Below, piece after piece: positions 46,929-56,915 of a stretch of DNA of 64,000 bases (within the stretch, counting starts at the first letter, position 1; each line of letters begins with the position of its first letter). The stretch comes from Antilocapra americana (taxonomy: Eukaryota; Chordata; Mammalia; Artiodactyla; Antilocapridae), in contig ML664159.1 in the NCBI GenBank assembly GCA_007570785.1, forward strand, positions 4,869,987 to 4,933,986. Reading direction: 5' to 3'. The notes below the pieces were generated by a model. The model made no database searches. It saw only the letters and a list, made by a program, of their open reading frames with translations, and was not told the origin of the DNA. The position numbers were made by a program, and so were the translations under genes.

Positions 46929-48052
46929 TACTTCACTACTTCATAGTCCCTGTGTGTACATTACATCCTCATGACTCATTTAGAAGTTTGTACCTCTTAA
47001 TCCCTTCACCCCAATTTTGGCTTTTCCCCCAATCCCTACCCCTCTGGAAACCACTGACTGATTTTTTGAATAAGCTAGAATGTATGAGTCTGTTTCTGTT
47101 TTTGTTGTTGTTGTTAATTTGTTTTGTTTTTCAGATTCCACATATAAGTTAAATCATAGAGTATTTGTTTTCAGCAATATGACTTTCCTCACTTAGCACA
47201 GTACCCTTTATGTCTGTCCATGTTGCTGCAAGTGGCAAGATTTCGTTCTTTTTTTTTATAGCTGAGCAATATTCCATTGTGTCTGTGTGTATCTTACGTC
47301 TCATCTTTTATCCATTCATCTATTAATGGACAATTAGATTGTCTTCATATCTTAGCTATTATAAGTAATGTTACAGTGAACATGGGGTACATATATCTTT
47401 TGAATAGTGTTTTTGTTTTCTTCGGATAGATAATCCAGAGGTGGGATTGCTGGATCATATGCTAGTTCTATTTTTAGTTTTTTGAGGAACCTCCAAAGTT
47501 TTTTTACCTTAGTGTCTGCACCAGTTTACTTTCCCATTAACAGTGCATAAAGGTTCCCTTTTCTCCACATCCTCACCAGCACTTGCTGTTATTTGTCATT
47601 TTGATAATAGCCATGCTAACAGGTATGAGGTATTATCTTACTGATTTACAGTTCCTGGATGACCAATGATGTTGAGCATCTTTCATGTGCCTGTTGGCCA
47701 TCTTTTATCTTCTTTGGAAAAATGCCTATTCAGGTTCTCTGCCCATTTTTAATTGGATTTTTTAAAAATATTGAATGAGTTTTCTATATATTTTAGATAT
47801 CAATCCCTTACCATATGTATTGTCTGTAAATATGTTCTCCCATTCAGTAGGTTGCCTTTTCATTTTGTTGGTTTCCTTTGTTGTAGCTCCATTTATTTTT
47901 GCTTTTTGGCCTTTGCTTGAGGAGACATAGCCAAGAAAATACTGCTAAGACCAATGCTGAAGTGTGTACTGCCTATGTTTTCTTCTACAAGTTTTGTGAT
48001 TTTAGATCTTACCTTTAAGTTTTTACAAGAGGGAGGGGATGTTACACATTTT

Positions 48053-48104
48053 GACATTGGTCTTAGCAATATTTTTTTTGGATATTTTATATATATACAC
48101 ACAA

Positions 48105-48141
<37 letters not shown>

Positions 48142-48172
48142 CACTTTGGCATTGGTCTTAGCAATATTTTTT
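48053..48172. repeat. (AC)n microsatellite between 25-bp direct repeats
   Basis: A TA/AC/AT array at about 48089-48139 lies between two copies of a segment CATTGGTCTTAGCAATATTT (starting 48054 and 48150). The flanks match over about 25 bp. Confidence 0.9.
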
Positions 48173-48808
48173 GGCTATCTATTCATCTATAATTATGACT
48201 GATTTCATGTTGTTATATCACAGAAACCAATACAACATTGTAAAGCAATTATTGTCCAATTAAAAAATTTTAAAAAGGTTTTAATCCATTTTGGGTTTTT
48301 TTAATATGTATCAAGTTGTCTCAACATCATTTATTAAAGAGACTCTTTTCCCCATTGTATATTCTTGCCTCATTTGTGTAGATTAATTGACTCTATGAGC
48401 ATGGGTGTACTTCTGGGCTCTCTGTTCAGCTCTATTGATCTATGTGTCTGTTTTCTTGTGCCAGCACTTTGTTATCTTGATTAGTATAGCTTTGTAATAT
48501 AAAATAAAGTAAATAAAGCTTTCAGCTTTGTTCTTCTTTTTCAAGATTGCTTTGGCTATTTGGGGTCTTTTGTGGTTCCATATAAATTTTAGGATTATTT
48601 ATTTTGGTTCTGTGAAAAATGGCTTGGGTATTTTGATAGGAGTGGAATTGAATCTGTAGATTGCTTTGGGTAATATAGATGTTTCAATGATATTGATTCT
48701 TATAATTCATGAGCATGGTATAACTTTCAATTTATCTGTGTCATCTTCAGTTTCTTTTCCTAATGTCTTACTGTTTTTTAGACTATAGGGTTTTCAGCTC
48801 CTTGTACT

Positions 48809-49030
48809 GTGCTGTGACTAAGTTGCTTTAGTCATGTCTGATTATTTGCAACTCCATGGACTGTAGCCCTCCAAGCTCCTCTGTCTATGGGATTTCCTAG
48901 GCAAGAATACTGGAGTGGGTAGCTATGCCCATTTCCAGTATCTTCCCGACCCAGGGATTGAACCCACGTCTCTTATGTCGACCTGAATTGGCAGGCAGGT
49001 TCTTTACCACTAGTGCCACTGGGGAAGCCT
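48809..49030 (-). mobile_element. Bov-tA SINE, antisense
   Basis: Reversed Bov-tA from GTGCTGTGACTAAGTTGC to CACTGGGGAAGCC, with reversed B-box GGATTGAACCC. It interrupts antisense L1 between TTTTCAGCTCCTTGTA and TTCACCTTCTTGG. Confidence 0.92.
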
Positions 49031-49679
49031 TTCACCTTCTTGGTTAAATTTATTCCTAGGTAATTTATTCTTTTAATGCAGTTGTAAATGGGATTGTTTT
49101 CTTCATTTCTCTTTCTGATAGTTTGTAATTGATGTATACAAATGCAGTGTGTTTCTATATATTAATTTTGTATCCTGCAACTAAACTGAATTTATTTATT
49201 CTGGTTTTTTTTGGTTGAGTCTTTGGGATTTTCTGTATATAGGATCATGTCATCTGCAAATGATGACAGTTTAACTTTTTCCTTTTCAGTCTGAATGTCT
49301 TTTATCTGTTTTTTCTTGTCTATTTATTGTAGCTAGGACTTCCAATACTATATTGTATGAAAATGTTGAGAGTGGGCATCCTTGTCTTGTTCCTGATCTT
49401 AGAGGAAAAACTTTAAGCTTTTCACCTTTGAGTATAATGTTAGCTGTGGGTTTCTGATGGCCTCTATTATGTTGAGGTATGTTCTTTTTATATCTACTTT
49501 GTTAAGAGTGTATATGATGATTAGATGTTGAATTTTGTCAAATGCTTTCTATGCATCCATTGAAATGACCATATGATTTTTATCCTTTTTTTTTTTTGCT
49601 AGTGAGAGGATCATATTTATTGATTTGTAGCTATTAAACCATTTTTGCATCCTTGAAGTGAATCACACTTGATCATCGG

Positions 49680-49960
49680 TACTCAATTTGACACTGAACT
49701 CCAGCCCACTCTAGTCATCCTGTCCCACCTAAGGAGAAAGAAAAAAATCTGAGGAACACTTTTGAGGGTCACAGACCAGGATTTAAGCTCACTGAAAGAC
49801 TGAGACCTAATCATGGGATTCTAGAACATTTCCCCTCCTCCCTCACCTTACCACTACATTACTAAAGGCTACTGATAGTAATTCCTTTTACTAAGTAGAT
49901 CATGTCTGTGTATCAAAAAAAAAAAAGAAGACAGGACATACCTTGATGAATCTGGGCAAA
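49680..49960 (+). mobile_element. Sense-oriented L1 5'/ORF1-like piece
   Basis: A segment that looks like the 5' UTR to ORF1 boundary of an old L1 in sense orientation (GACACTGAACTCCAGCCC, CTAATCATGGGATTCTAG, AGTAATTCCTTTTACTAAG), embedded in antisense L1. It may be a twin-priming inversion or a separate fragment. Assignment rests on remembered family patterns. Confidence 0.4.
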
Positions 49961-51243
49961 GGTTGCCAATTATCTTCTCAAAGAATCAACTTTTAGTTTC
50001 ATTAGTCTTCAATTTTTTTTTTTTTTTTTTTGTCTCTACTTGATTTATTTCTGCTCTGATCTTTATTGCTTCCTTCCTTCTTCCAATGGTGGGCTTCATT
50101 CGTTTTTCTTTTTCTTTTCCTTTAGGTGCCAAGTTAGGTTGTTTATCTGGATTTTTTTTTTTTTCCCTTGAGGTAAGCATGTATGGCTGTGAACTTGCTT
50201 GTTAGAACTTCTTTTGCTGTGTCCTATTTTGGACAGTTGTGTTTCCATTTTCATTTGTCTCAAGGTGTTTGTTGATTTTGCCTTTGATTTCTTCATTGAC
50301 CCATGGATTGTTTAGAAGCATATTGTATAGTTTCCACGTGTTTGTGTTTTTTCCAGTTTTTCTTTTGTACTTAATTTCTAGTTTTATCCTGTTGTGGTTG
50401 GAGAAAATGCTTAATCTTAATTCAATTTTAAATTCCCTCTTAAGTTTATTAACACTTGTTTGTAGTCTAACATGAGATTATTCCTGGAAAATGTTCATGT
50501 ACAACTTGAAAAGTATTTTGCTTTTGAGTGGAGTAGTCTATATATATCTGTTAAGCTCATCTGATCTAATGTGTTACTTATGGGCAGTGAGTGTTTCCTT
50601 ATTGATTTTCTGTCTGAATGATGTATCCATTGGTGAAAGTGGAGTATTAAAGTCCCCTACTATTATGGTATCTTGGCCCCTTTTCTCTTTACTTCTGTTA
50701 AAATTTGCTTTATATACTTAGGTGCTTCTATATTGGGCCCTTCAGTGTTTACTAATGTTATAACCTCTTGTTAGATTGAACCCTTTATCACTGTATAATG
50801 CTCTACTTTATATTTTGTTATAGTCTTTGTTTTAAAGTCTGTTTTGTTTGATAGGATTGTTGCTACCCCAACTTTCCTTTCTTTCTGTTTGCTTAGAATG
50901 TATTTTTCCATCCTTTCACTTTCATTTAATGTGTGTCTTTAAATCTGAGGTGAGTCATGTGTAGGCAGCATTTATATGTCTTGTTTTTCTGTCCATTCAG
51001 CTACTATGTGTCTTTTGATTGGAGCATTTAATCTATTTACATTTAAATAGCCTGTACTTATTGTCACTTTGTTAATTGTTTTCTGTTTTTGTAAATCTTC
51101 TGTTTCTTTTGTCTTCTCTTAGTTTCATTCCTTGTGGTTTGATTGATTACTTTTGTGTTATGTTTTAATTTCTTTGTTTTTTATGTATACCTTTTAGGTT
51201 TTTGGTTTGTGGCTATCAGTCGGGTTCATGTATGTATTGACCT
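49961..51243 (-). mobile_element. Antisense L1, ORF2 N-terminal region
   Basis: Antisense ORF2 upstream region: CAACTTTTAGTTTCATTAGT, TTTCCACGTGTTTGTGTTTT, AAAGTCCCCTACTATTATGG (antisense of the endonuclease GDF-motif region) and CAGCTACTATGTGTCTTTTG. T-runs at 50014-50031 and 50152-50164. It continues past a Bov-A2 to about 51600. Confidence 0.8.
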
Positions 51244-51254
51244 CTATATATAGC

Positions 51255-51529
51255 GGGAGGTGGCACTGGCAGCCCACTCCAGTCCTCTTGCCTGGAGAAT
51301 CCCATGGACGGAGGAGCCTGGAAGGCTACAGTCTGTGGGGTCGAGAAGAGTCAGACATGACTGAGTGACTTCTCTGTCTCTTTTCACTTTCATGCATTGG
51401 AGAAGGACACGGCAGCCCACTCCAGTGTTCTTGCCTGGAGAATCCCAGGGACGGGGGAGCCTGGTGGGCTGCCGTCTATGGGGTCACACAGAGTCGGACA
51501 CGACTGACATGACTTAGCAGCAGCAGCAG
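51255..51529 (+). mobile_element. Bov-A2 SINE (dimer)
   Basis: Two Bov-A units (second from about 51400) and an (AGC)n tail at 51515-51530. Flanked by CTATATATAGC (51244-51254) and CTATATACAGC (51530-51540), an 11-bp TSD with one mismatch. Inserted in antisense L1. Confidence 0.93.
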
Positions 51530-51599
51530 CTATATACAGCTGTCGATTTTAAACTGGTAGTCACTAAAGTTCAAAGGCATTCTAAAAGTGTTTGAAATA

Positions 51600-52311
51600 T
51601 AGTCTTCTGCCTCTCCATTTTGTTTTTTGGTTTTTGTTTCTATGAATTAGCTGAAACAGCTACCTCTCTGTCTTGAGGGAGTGGACTTGTGTGGGAGCGT
51701 CCCCTGAGTAGACCGTTTGCATCTGGTGGCTTTGGCTGGCTGGCTGGAGCTGAAGCAGGCCTGAGCTGAGGACCATCCCTGGTGGGTGCTGTGCCCAAAG
51801 CCGTTTAGTCAGAGTGGCTGCAGTTGGAGCAGAAGTGGGCCAGGGTAAGTCCCTAGGGAGCATTGCACTAAGGATGCCTTGGCATGTGTAGGCCAGGGGA
51901 GTCCCAGGGGAAACCCCAAAAGACATTGATGGTTTTTCTGAGTTTGGAAAGAGTCCCAGCAGTTTTCTCTCTGTTGTCAGAAGCTCCAGGGTTAGTAAAT
52001 AGATTTTATTTCTGTATAGTCTCATTGACCTTTAAACTTCCCCTTTTTTCCTGTGTCCCAGGGTGGATGAATCTGTACTTGGGCCCCTGAGCAGTATCCC
52101 GCCTTGCTGCAGGTTGCCAGGTTGGTGATGGGGTTCTTGTGGATACTGTGTCTTCATCTTTCCTGCTTGTTTCTGTGTGGTCCTTCTATGTGCAGTAGCT
52201 GTTCATTCAGACCTCAGGTCTTGCTGGACCTGCTGGACCTGTTCGACCTGCTCTCTGCAGGTGGGGAAACTGAAGCTGGGGTCCAGTCCCCACACTGGGG
52301 CAATTGTCTGA
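51600..52311. other. GC-richer unassigned segment
   Basis: Higher GC than its surroundings, with GCTGG-rich and CTGGACCTG-rich short repeats (51738-51765; 52228-52256). It may be the 5' UTR end of the antisense L1, but I cannot confirm this. Open frames on both strands (51660-52025 minus) have no recognised motif. Confidence 0.3.
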
Positions 52312-52889
52312 GTCAGGAAACCAGAATTGAAAGAGCCACGTGCACCCCAATGTTCATCGCTGCATTGTTTACAATAGCCAGGACATGGAAGCAACCTAGA
52401 TGCCCATCAACTGACGAATGGATAAGAAAGCTGTGGTATATATACACAATGGAATATTACTCAGCATTAAAAAAAAATTCATTTGAAGCAATTCTACTCA
52501 GATGGACGAAACTGGAGCCCATTATCCAGAGTGAAGTAAGCCAGAAGCAAAAACAACAATACAGTATATTAACACATATATATGGAATTTAGAAAGACAG
52601 TAATGAGAACCCAACATGGGAGACAACAAAAGGAACGCAGATGTATAGAATAGACTTGTGGACTTTGTGGATGAGGGTAAGGGTGGGATGAGATGGGAGA
52701 AGGGCATTGAAGCATGTTAATTGTCATGTGTCTAATCAATCGCCAGCCCAGGATTGATGCTCGGGACTGGTGCAGCGAGATTTCCCGGGGGGGAGGGAGG
52801 AGGGAGGGAGGTTCCGGAGGGGAAGCATATGTAAACCCATGGTGATATCATGACAATGTATGGCAAAAACAATAATAAAAAAAAAAAAA
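52312..52889 (+). mobile_element. 5'-truncated young L1, 3' end
   Basis: Encodes the last 88 or so ORF2 codons in frame ([20 protein letters not shown] to a TAG at about 52590), then the 3' UTR and an A-tail at 52875-52889. Its 3' UTR (GAAGCATATGTAAACCC, GATATCATGACAATG) differs from that of the copies at 1, 17 and 21 kb and is nearly identical, inverted, to 62466-62684. The upstream flank supplies a longer open frame from 52104, which is chance. Confidence 0.94.
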
Positions 52890-53224
52890 GCTGATAGGGA
52901 AACAGCTGATCTGTGGCCACCTAAATGGAATGAGCATCAGACAGTCCTTGCCGCAGCCATACCTACCCCAGACAGGAATGCTGGTCCCCTGGAAGGTGCA
53001 GTGGTTGGGAGTGGGAGTTTAGGGATCGTGAAGCAATCCCAGGGCTAGGGCTGCTGTTGACTGTGGAGATGCGGAGTGAGGGGATGTGAGGGAGGAGATT
53101 GTGGTGGGAATCGCTGGTGGAGGAAAACCAGGTAGCCGTGGAAGCAAGGTTCGATACTGCTGAGTCATGCCTAGGGGGTGGAACCATCGCCATAGCCTCT
53201 CTCTCCCCATGCCAGCATCTGAAC

Positions 53225-53455
53225 AATAGAGAGCCTGGCCCATCAAATGCCTGACGCACTGAATTACAGAACAGGACCCCACCCAGAGTGCTCCTTTAAG
53301 TGCCTGATGTGCTGATCTACAGAGTAAGACCCTGGCCAGGGGGCCTCTCTATGTGCTTGACGGGCCGAACAACAGAGAAGGACTCCAGGCAAGGGAGCCT
53401 TCTAAGTGCCAGAATGGGTGGAGCTATGGAGAAAGACTGGCCAAAGAGGCCTTCT
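53225..53455 (+). repeat. Four ~52-bp degenerate tandem repeats in L1 5' UTR
   Basis: Units start near 53245, 53297, 53351 and 53402, each with a word like AAGTGCCTGAC followed by CTGA..TACAGAG and GACC. The spacing is about 52 bp. They lie in the GC-rich early 5' UTR, where an L1 promoter would be expected. Confidence 0.75.
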
Positions 53456-53639
53456 GATCGCCAGCTACAAGAGACTAGAAAAAAGACCCTGATAGGGCCA
53501 TGACTCCTGCGGTGGAGGCAGTCTGTGTTCCTGCACACTTGGTACTGGCAGGGTCCCTGCAAACCAAGCAGCTGCACCACCTTTACGCTCAACTTTCACT
53601 GGGGCAGAACTGCCACACGCAAAAAGTCTTGCATCTAAC

Positions 53640-53765
53640 TGTGCAAGGTCGCTTAGGTCATGTCTGACTCTGCAACCATGTAGACTGTGGCCTACCAGGC
53701 TTCTCTGTCAGGGAGGGGGGTTCTCTAGGCAAGAATAGTGGAGCGTATTGGTCAATACTGGTTGC
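53640..53765 (-). mobile_element. Bov-A-like segment within L1 5' UTR, antisense
   Basis: GTCGCTTAGGTCATGTCTGA, GGCCTACCAGGCTTCTCTGT and GGCAAGAATAGTGGAGCG match the reversed Bov-A body. It lacks a separate tail or TSD, so it may be an integral part of this L1 5' UTR type rather than a later insertion. Confidence 0.65.
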
Positions 53766-54451
53766 CATACCATTCCAGAGTACTATAGTTCCTGCTGCCC
53801 TAGCTTTCAACTCCCCTGAATACCTAATACTGCCAGAACCTTTGCGACCCAAGCAGCTGCACCACCTCCACACCTGGCCCTCACAGGGGCAAACCCAAGC
53901 CCTCTAGGGCAGCCTCAGGAGCAAACCCCAGTGAAAGACCCACATGCAGAGGTGGAAATAAAACCACAATTGAAACCCAGGGGCAGTGTGGCTAAGGAAG
54001 AAGGCCCAAAACCTTCCCACCAGCTGTACAAGCTGCAAATTAAATCCACATGATCAACTAGGCAGACTCTGTGTCTATGGAATATATAAAAAGCCATTGA
54101 GAGCTCCCACAAAAGAAAATTCACGAGTTCTGATAGCTGTGGACATTGGAGGCAAGAACACACAGGAGTAGGACCAGATTAGAATCTGAGCTCCCCCACA
54201 GCAGGTCCAGGGATCATCACAGTGTTGGAGGGCATCCTAGGGAGGGGAGGTGGACTGTGACTCTCAGCGAGGGAAAGGACTCTGACAGGACTCTGTTACT
54301 CCAGAAAATATTTATTAGTCTTACTTTTTGACTTGTTCTGTAGATTCTTTAGAATTTTTTTTCTTTTTTCTTTTCCTTTTTCCCTCTTCTGTTATAGTTG
54401 TCGATTTTATTGGCAGTAAGAAATTCAATTAAGCTTTTGACCTTTTTTTCC

Positions 54452-55416
54452 TCAGTCACATTTTTTATTGTTATAAACCTCTGCCTCTGTGTTGGGTTTT
54501 TGCAGTTCTGTGGTGTTTTCCTTTTTTTTCCCTCTCTTTTTTTAAATTTAATTTTTTAAACCTATTGTTTTTTCTACATTTATTCCTTTGTTTGCTTTTC
54601 CTACTCTTCTTTTCCCTTTGCAATTAATATTTAACATATATAAATCTTCTTTATCTGCCTTTATTTAACTTTGCATATCTATTCTTTCTTTTTTTTACTT
54701 TCTCTTCTTTCCTATCAACGTATTTGTTAGTTTTATTTTCATTGATTTATTCCCCAGTTGGCACCTTGATTTAGTTTTGTTTTCCAGTTTGTGCTTTAAT
54801 TAGTTTTGTTCTGGTAGATATAATTCTTGGTTTTCTTTGTTCTCCGGGTCAATCTATTGTATTTTATTTTTGTTGGACTGTTTTGATTTTGCTTATGGGT
54901 GTATATGTATATGTATATATTCAGTCACACTTTTTATTGTTGTTATAAACCTCTGCCTCTACTTTGGGGTTTTGTAGTTCTGTGGAGTTTTCCATTTTTT
55001 TTCTGTTTTTCTTTCTTTTTCTGTTTCTCTCTCTCTCTCTTTTGTTAAAATAATTTTGATTTTTAAACCTATTATATTTTTTCTACATTTATTCCCTTGT
55101 TTGCCTTTCTTACTGTTCTTTTCCCCTTGCAGTTAATCTTTAAATGTATATAAATCTTCTTCAACTACTTCTATTTAACTTTGTGTATCTTTCTTTCCTT
55201 TCCTCTCAACATATTTCTTAGTTTTGTTTTCATTGCTTTATTCCCCACTTGGCACCTTGCTTTAGTTTTGTTATCCAGTTTGTGCTTTAGTTAGTTTTAT
55301 TCTTAACTGGTAAATATAATTTTTGATTTCCTTTGTTCACTGGGTCAATCACTGTACTTTATTTTTGTTGGACTGTTTTGACTTTGCTCATGGGTGTATA
55401 TGTATATGTGTATATT
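54452..55416 (+). repeat. ~470-bp tandem duplication in L1 5' UTR
   Basis: Unit 1 (54452-54920) and unit 2 (54921-55416) share, in order, TCAGTCACA, ATAAACCTCTGCCTCT, ACATTTATTCC, ATATAAATCTTCTT, GGCACCTTG.TTTAGTTTTG, TTGTTGGACTGTTTTGA and GGGTGTATATGTATATGT. Offset is 469 bp at the start. Both are T-rich and moderately diverged. Confidence 0.88.
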
Positions 55417-55810
55417 CTATTATTTTAGTTAATATCTGCCTGATTTTGTAACTGCCATTTGTCTGGGGTTCATCTTTGATTTATTGTTTTTGGATATTTG
55501 TTTTCATCTCACTTAATTCCATAACAAACCACTTGTGGAATATTTATTCCTGATCAGAGATCAAGCCCTGAACCTTTGGAGTGGGAGCACTGACTCCAAG
55601 ACCCTAGACTACCAGAGAACTAACCCTAAGGAGTATCAAATGGTGAGAACTCACACAAAGGAAACCACTTGAATACGAGACCTGACCTCACCCAACCACC
55701 AGTAGCACCCTGTGCAGGATGCCTCATCTAAACAACAAACAAAACAAAAATACAAACCCAATCCTCAGCAGACAGGATTACCACCTCATTCAGCCTTGCC
55801 CATCAGAGGA

Positions 55811-55850
55811 AAAACAAACAAACAAACAAACAAGCAAACAAAAACTCAGC
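55811..55850. repeat. (AAAC)n simple repeat
   Basis: Six or so AAAC units in the L1 5' UTR just upstream of ORF1. Confidence 0.9.
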
Positions 55851-55984
55851 ACAAATCTTACCCTGTAGAAGCTTACACAAACCACTGGATCAACCTAGGC
55901 GGGCAGAAACCAAAAGGAAGAAAGAATTCAACTTTCCTTGAAGCCTGGGAAAAGGATACCTCAAACACAATAAATTAAAAAAAC

Positions 55985-56911
55985 ATGATGAAAAGGCAAA
56001 AATACTACACAAATGAGGAAACAAACTAGAAACACAGAAGTCCAAATAAATGGAGAGGAAATAGGCAAACTACCTGAAAAAGATTTTAGAATAATGATAG
56101 TAAAGATGATCAAAAACCTTGAAAACAAAATGGATAAAATGCAAGAATCAATTAACAAAAACCTAGAAGAATTAATGAATAAGCATACAAACAACACAGT
56201 TACTGAAATTAAAAATACTCTAGAAGGAATCAATAGCAGAATATCTTAAGCAGAAGAATGAATCAGTGAGCTGGAAGATAAAATGGTGGAAATGACTTCT
56301 GAAGAGCAGAATAAGATGAAAAGAATGAAAAGAACTGAGGACAGTCTCAGAGACCTCTGGGACAATAGCAAATGCACCAACATTCAAGTTATAGGGGTCC
56401 CAGAAGAAGAAGAGAAAAAGAAAGGGTATGAGAAAAATTTTGAAGAGATTATAGATGAAAATCTCCCCAACATGGAGAAGGAAATAGTCAATCAAGTTCA
56501 AGAGGCACAAAGCATTCTATACAGGATAAACCTAAGGAGAAACATTCCAAGACACATACTAATCAAACTAACAAAGACTAACCACAAAGAAAAAATATTA
56601 GAAGCAACAAGTAACATACAAGGGAAACCCCATACACTTAATGGTTGAAATTCATCAGAAACTCTGCAGGCCAGAAAGGAATGGCAGGATATATTTAAAG
56701 TACTGAAAGGGAAAAATCTACAACCAAGATTACTGTACCTGACAAGGATTTCATTCAGAATTGATGGAGAAATGAAAAGCTTTTCAGACAAGCAAAAGTT
56801 AAGAGAATTCAGTACCACCAAACCAGCTTTACAACAAATGTTAAATGGACTTATATACTCAAGAAATATAAGAGAAGAAAAAAGATCTAGCAAATCAACC
56901 CCAAACATTAA
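55985..56911 (+). pseudogene. L1 ORF1 remnant
   Basis: Encodes the L1 ORF1p RNA-binding chaperone in broken frames. The start ATG is at 55985 or 55988 but hits a stop (TAG near 56027); the coiled-coil part resumes at 56013 in another frame. The coiled coil (MVKMIKNLENKMDKMQESIN-type) is followed by an RRM/CTD-like part (56283-56648: NIQVIGVPEEEE, ENLPNMEKEI, NIPRHILIKLTKTNHKEKIL). A TGA at 56646-56648 interrupts it, and the CTD end continues in the same frame (EWQDIFKVLKGKNLQPRLLY, FSDKQKLREFSTTKPALQ) with no stop before ORF2. Confidence 0.9.
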
Positions 56912-56915
56912 GAAA

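Larger units (their letters stand above)
46605..49679 (-). mobile_element. Long L1, antisense (3' UTR and ORF2 C-terminal to RT)
   Basis: Antisense L1 running 3' to 5' on the plus strand: 3' UTR from 46605, ORF2 C terminus at 47200-48050, then RT-region words (CAAGATTGCTTTGGCTATTT, GATCATGTCATCTGCAAATG, which is the antisense of the FADD region, near 49245). Two Bov-tA copies interrupt it. Frames are destroyed. It appears to continue at 49960-51600 beyond an oppositely oriented piece. Confidence 0.85.

Noticed and set aside
50014..50296. Lysine-rich minus-strand frames
   Set aside because: They come from A-runs within antisense L1 and overlap each other in two frames.
52104..52592. 162-codon frame
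   Set aside because: The second half is L1 ORF2 C terminus. The first half is the unassigned flank joined in frame by chance.
54300..55500. T-rich region as a gene promoter or novel satellite
   Set aside because: It is contiguous with the L1 5' UTR and leads straight into ORF1. The two-unit structure is reported as an L1 feature instead.
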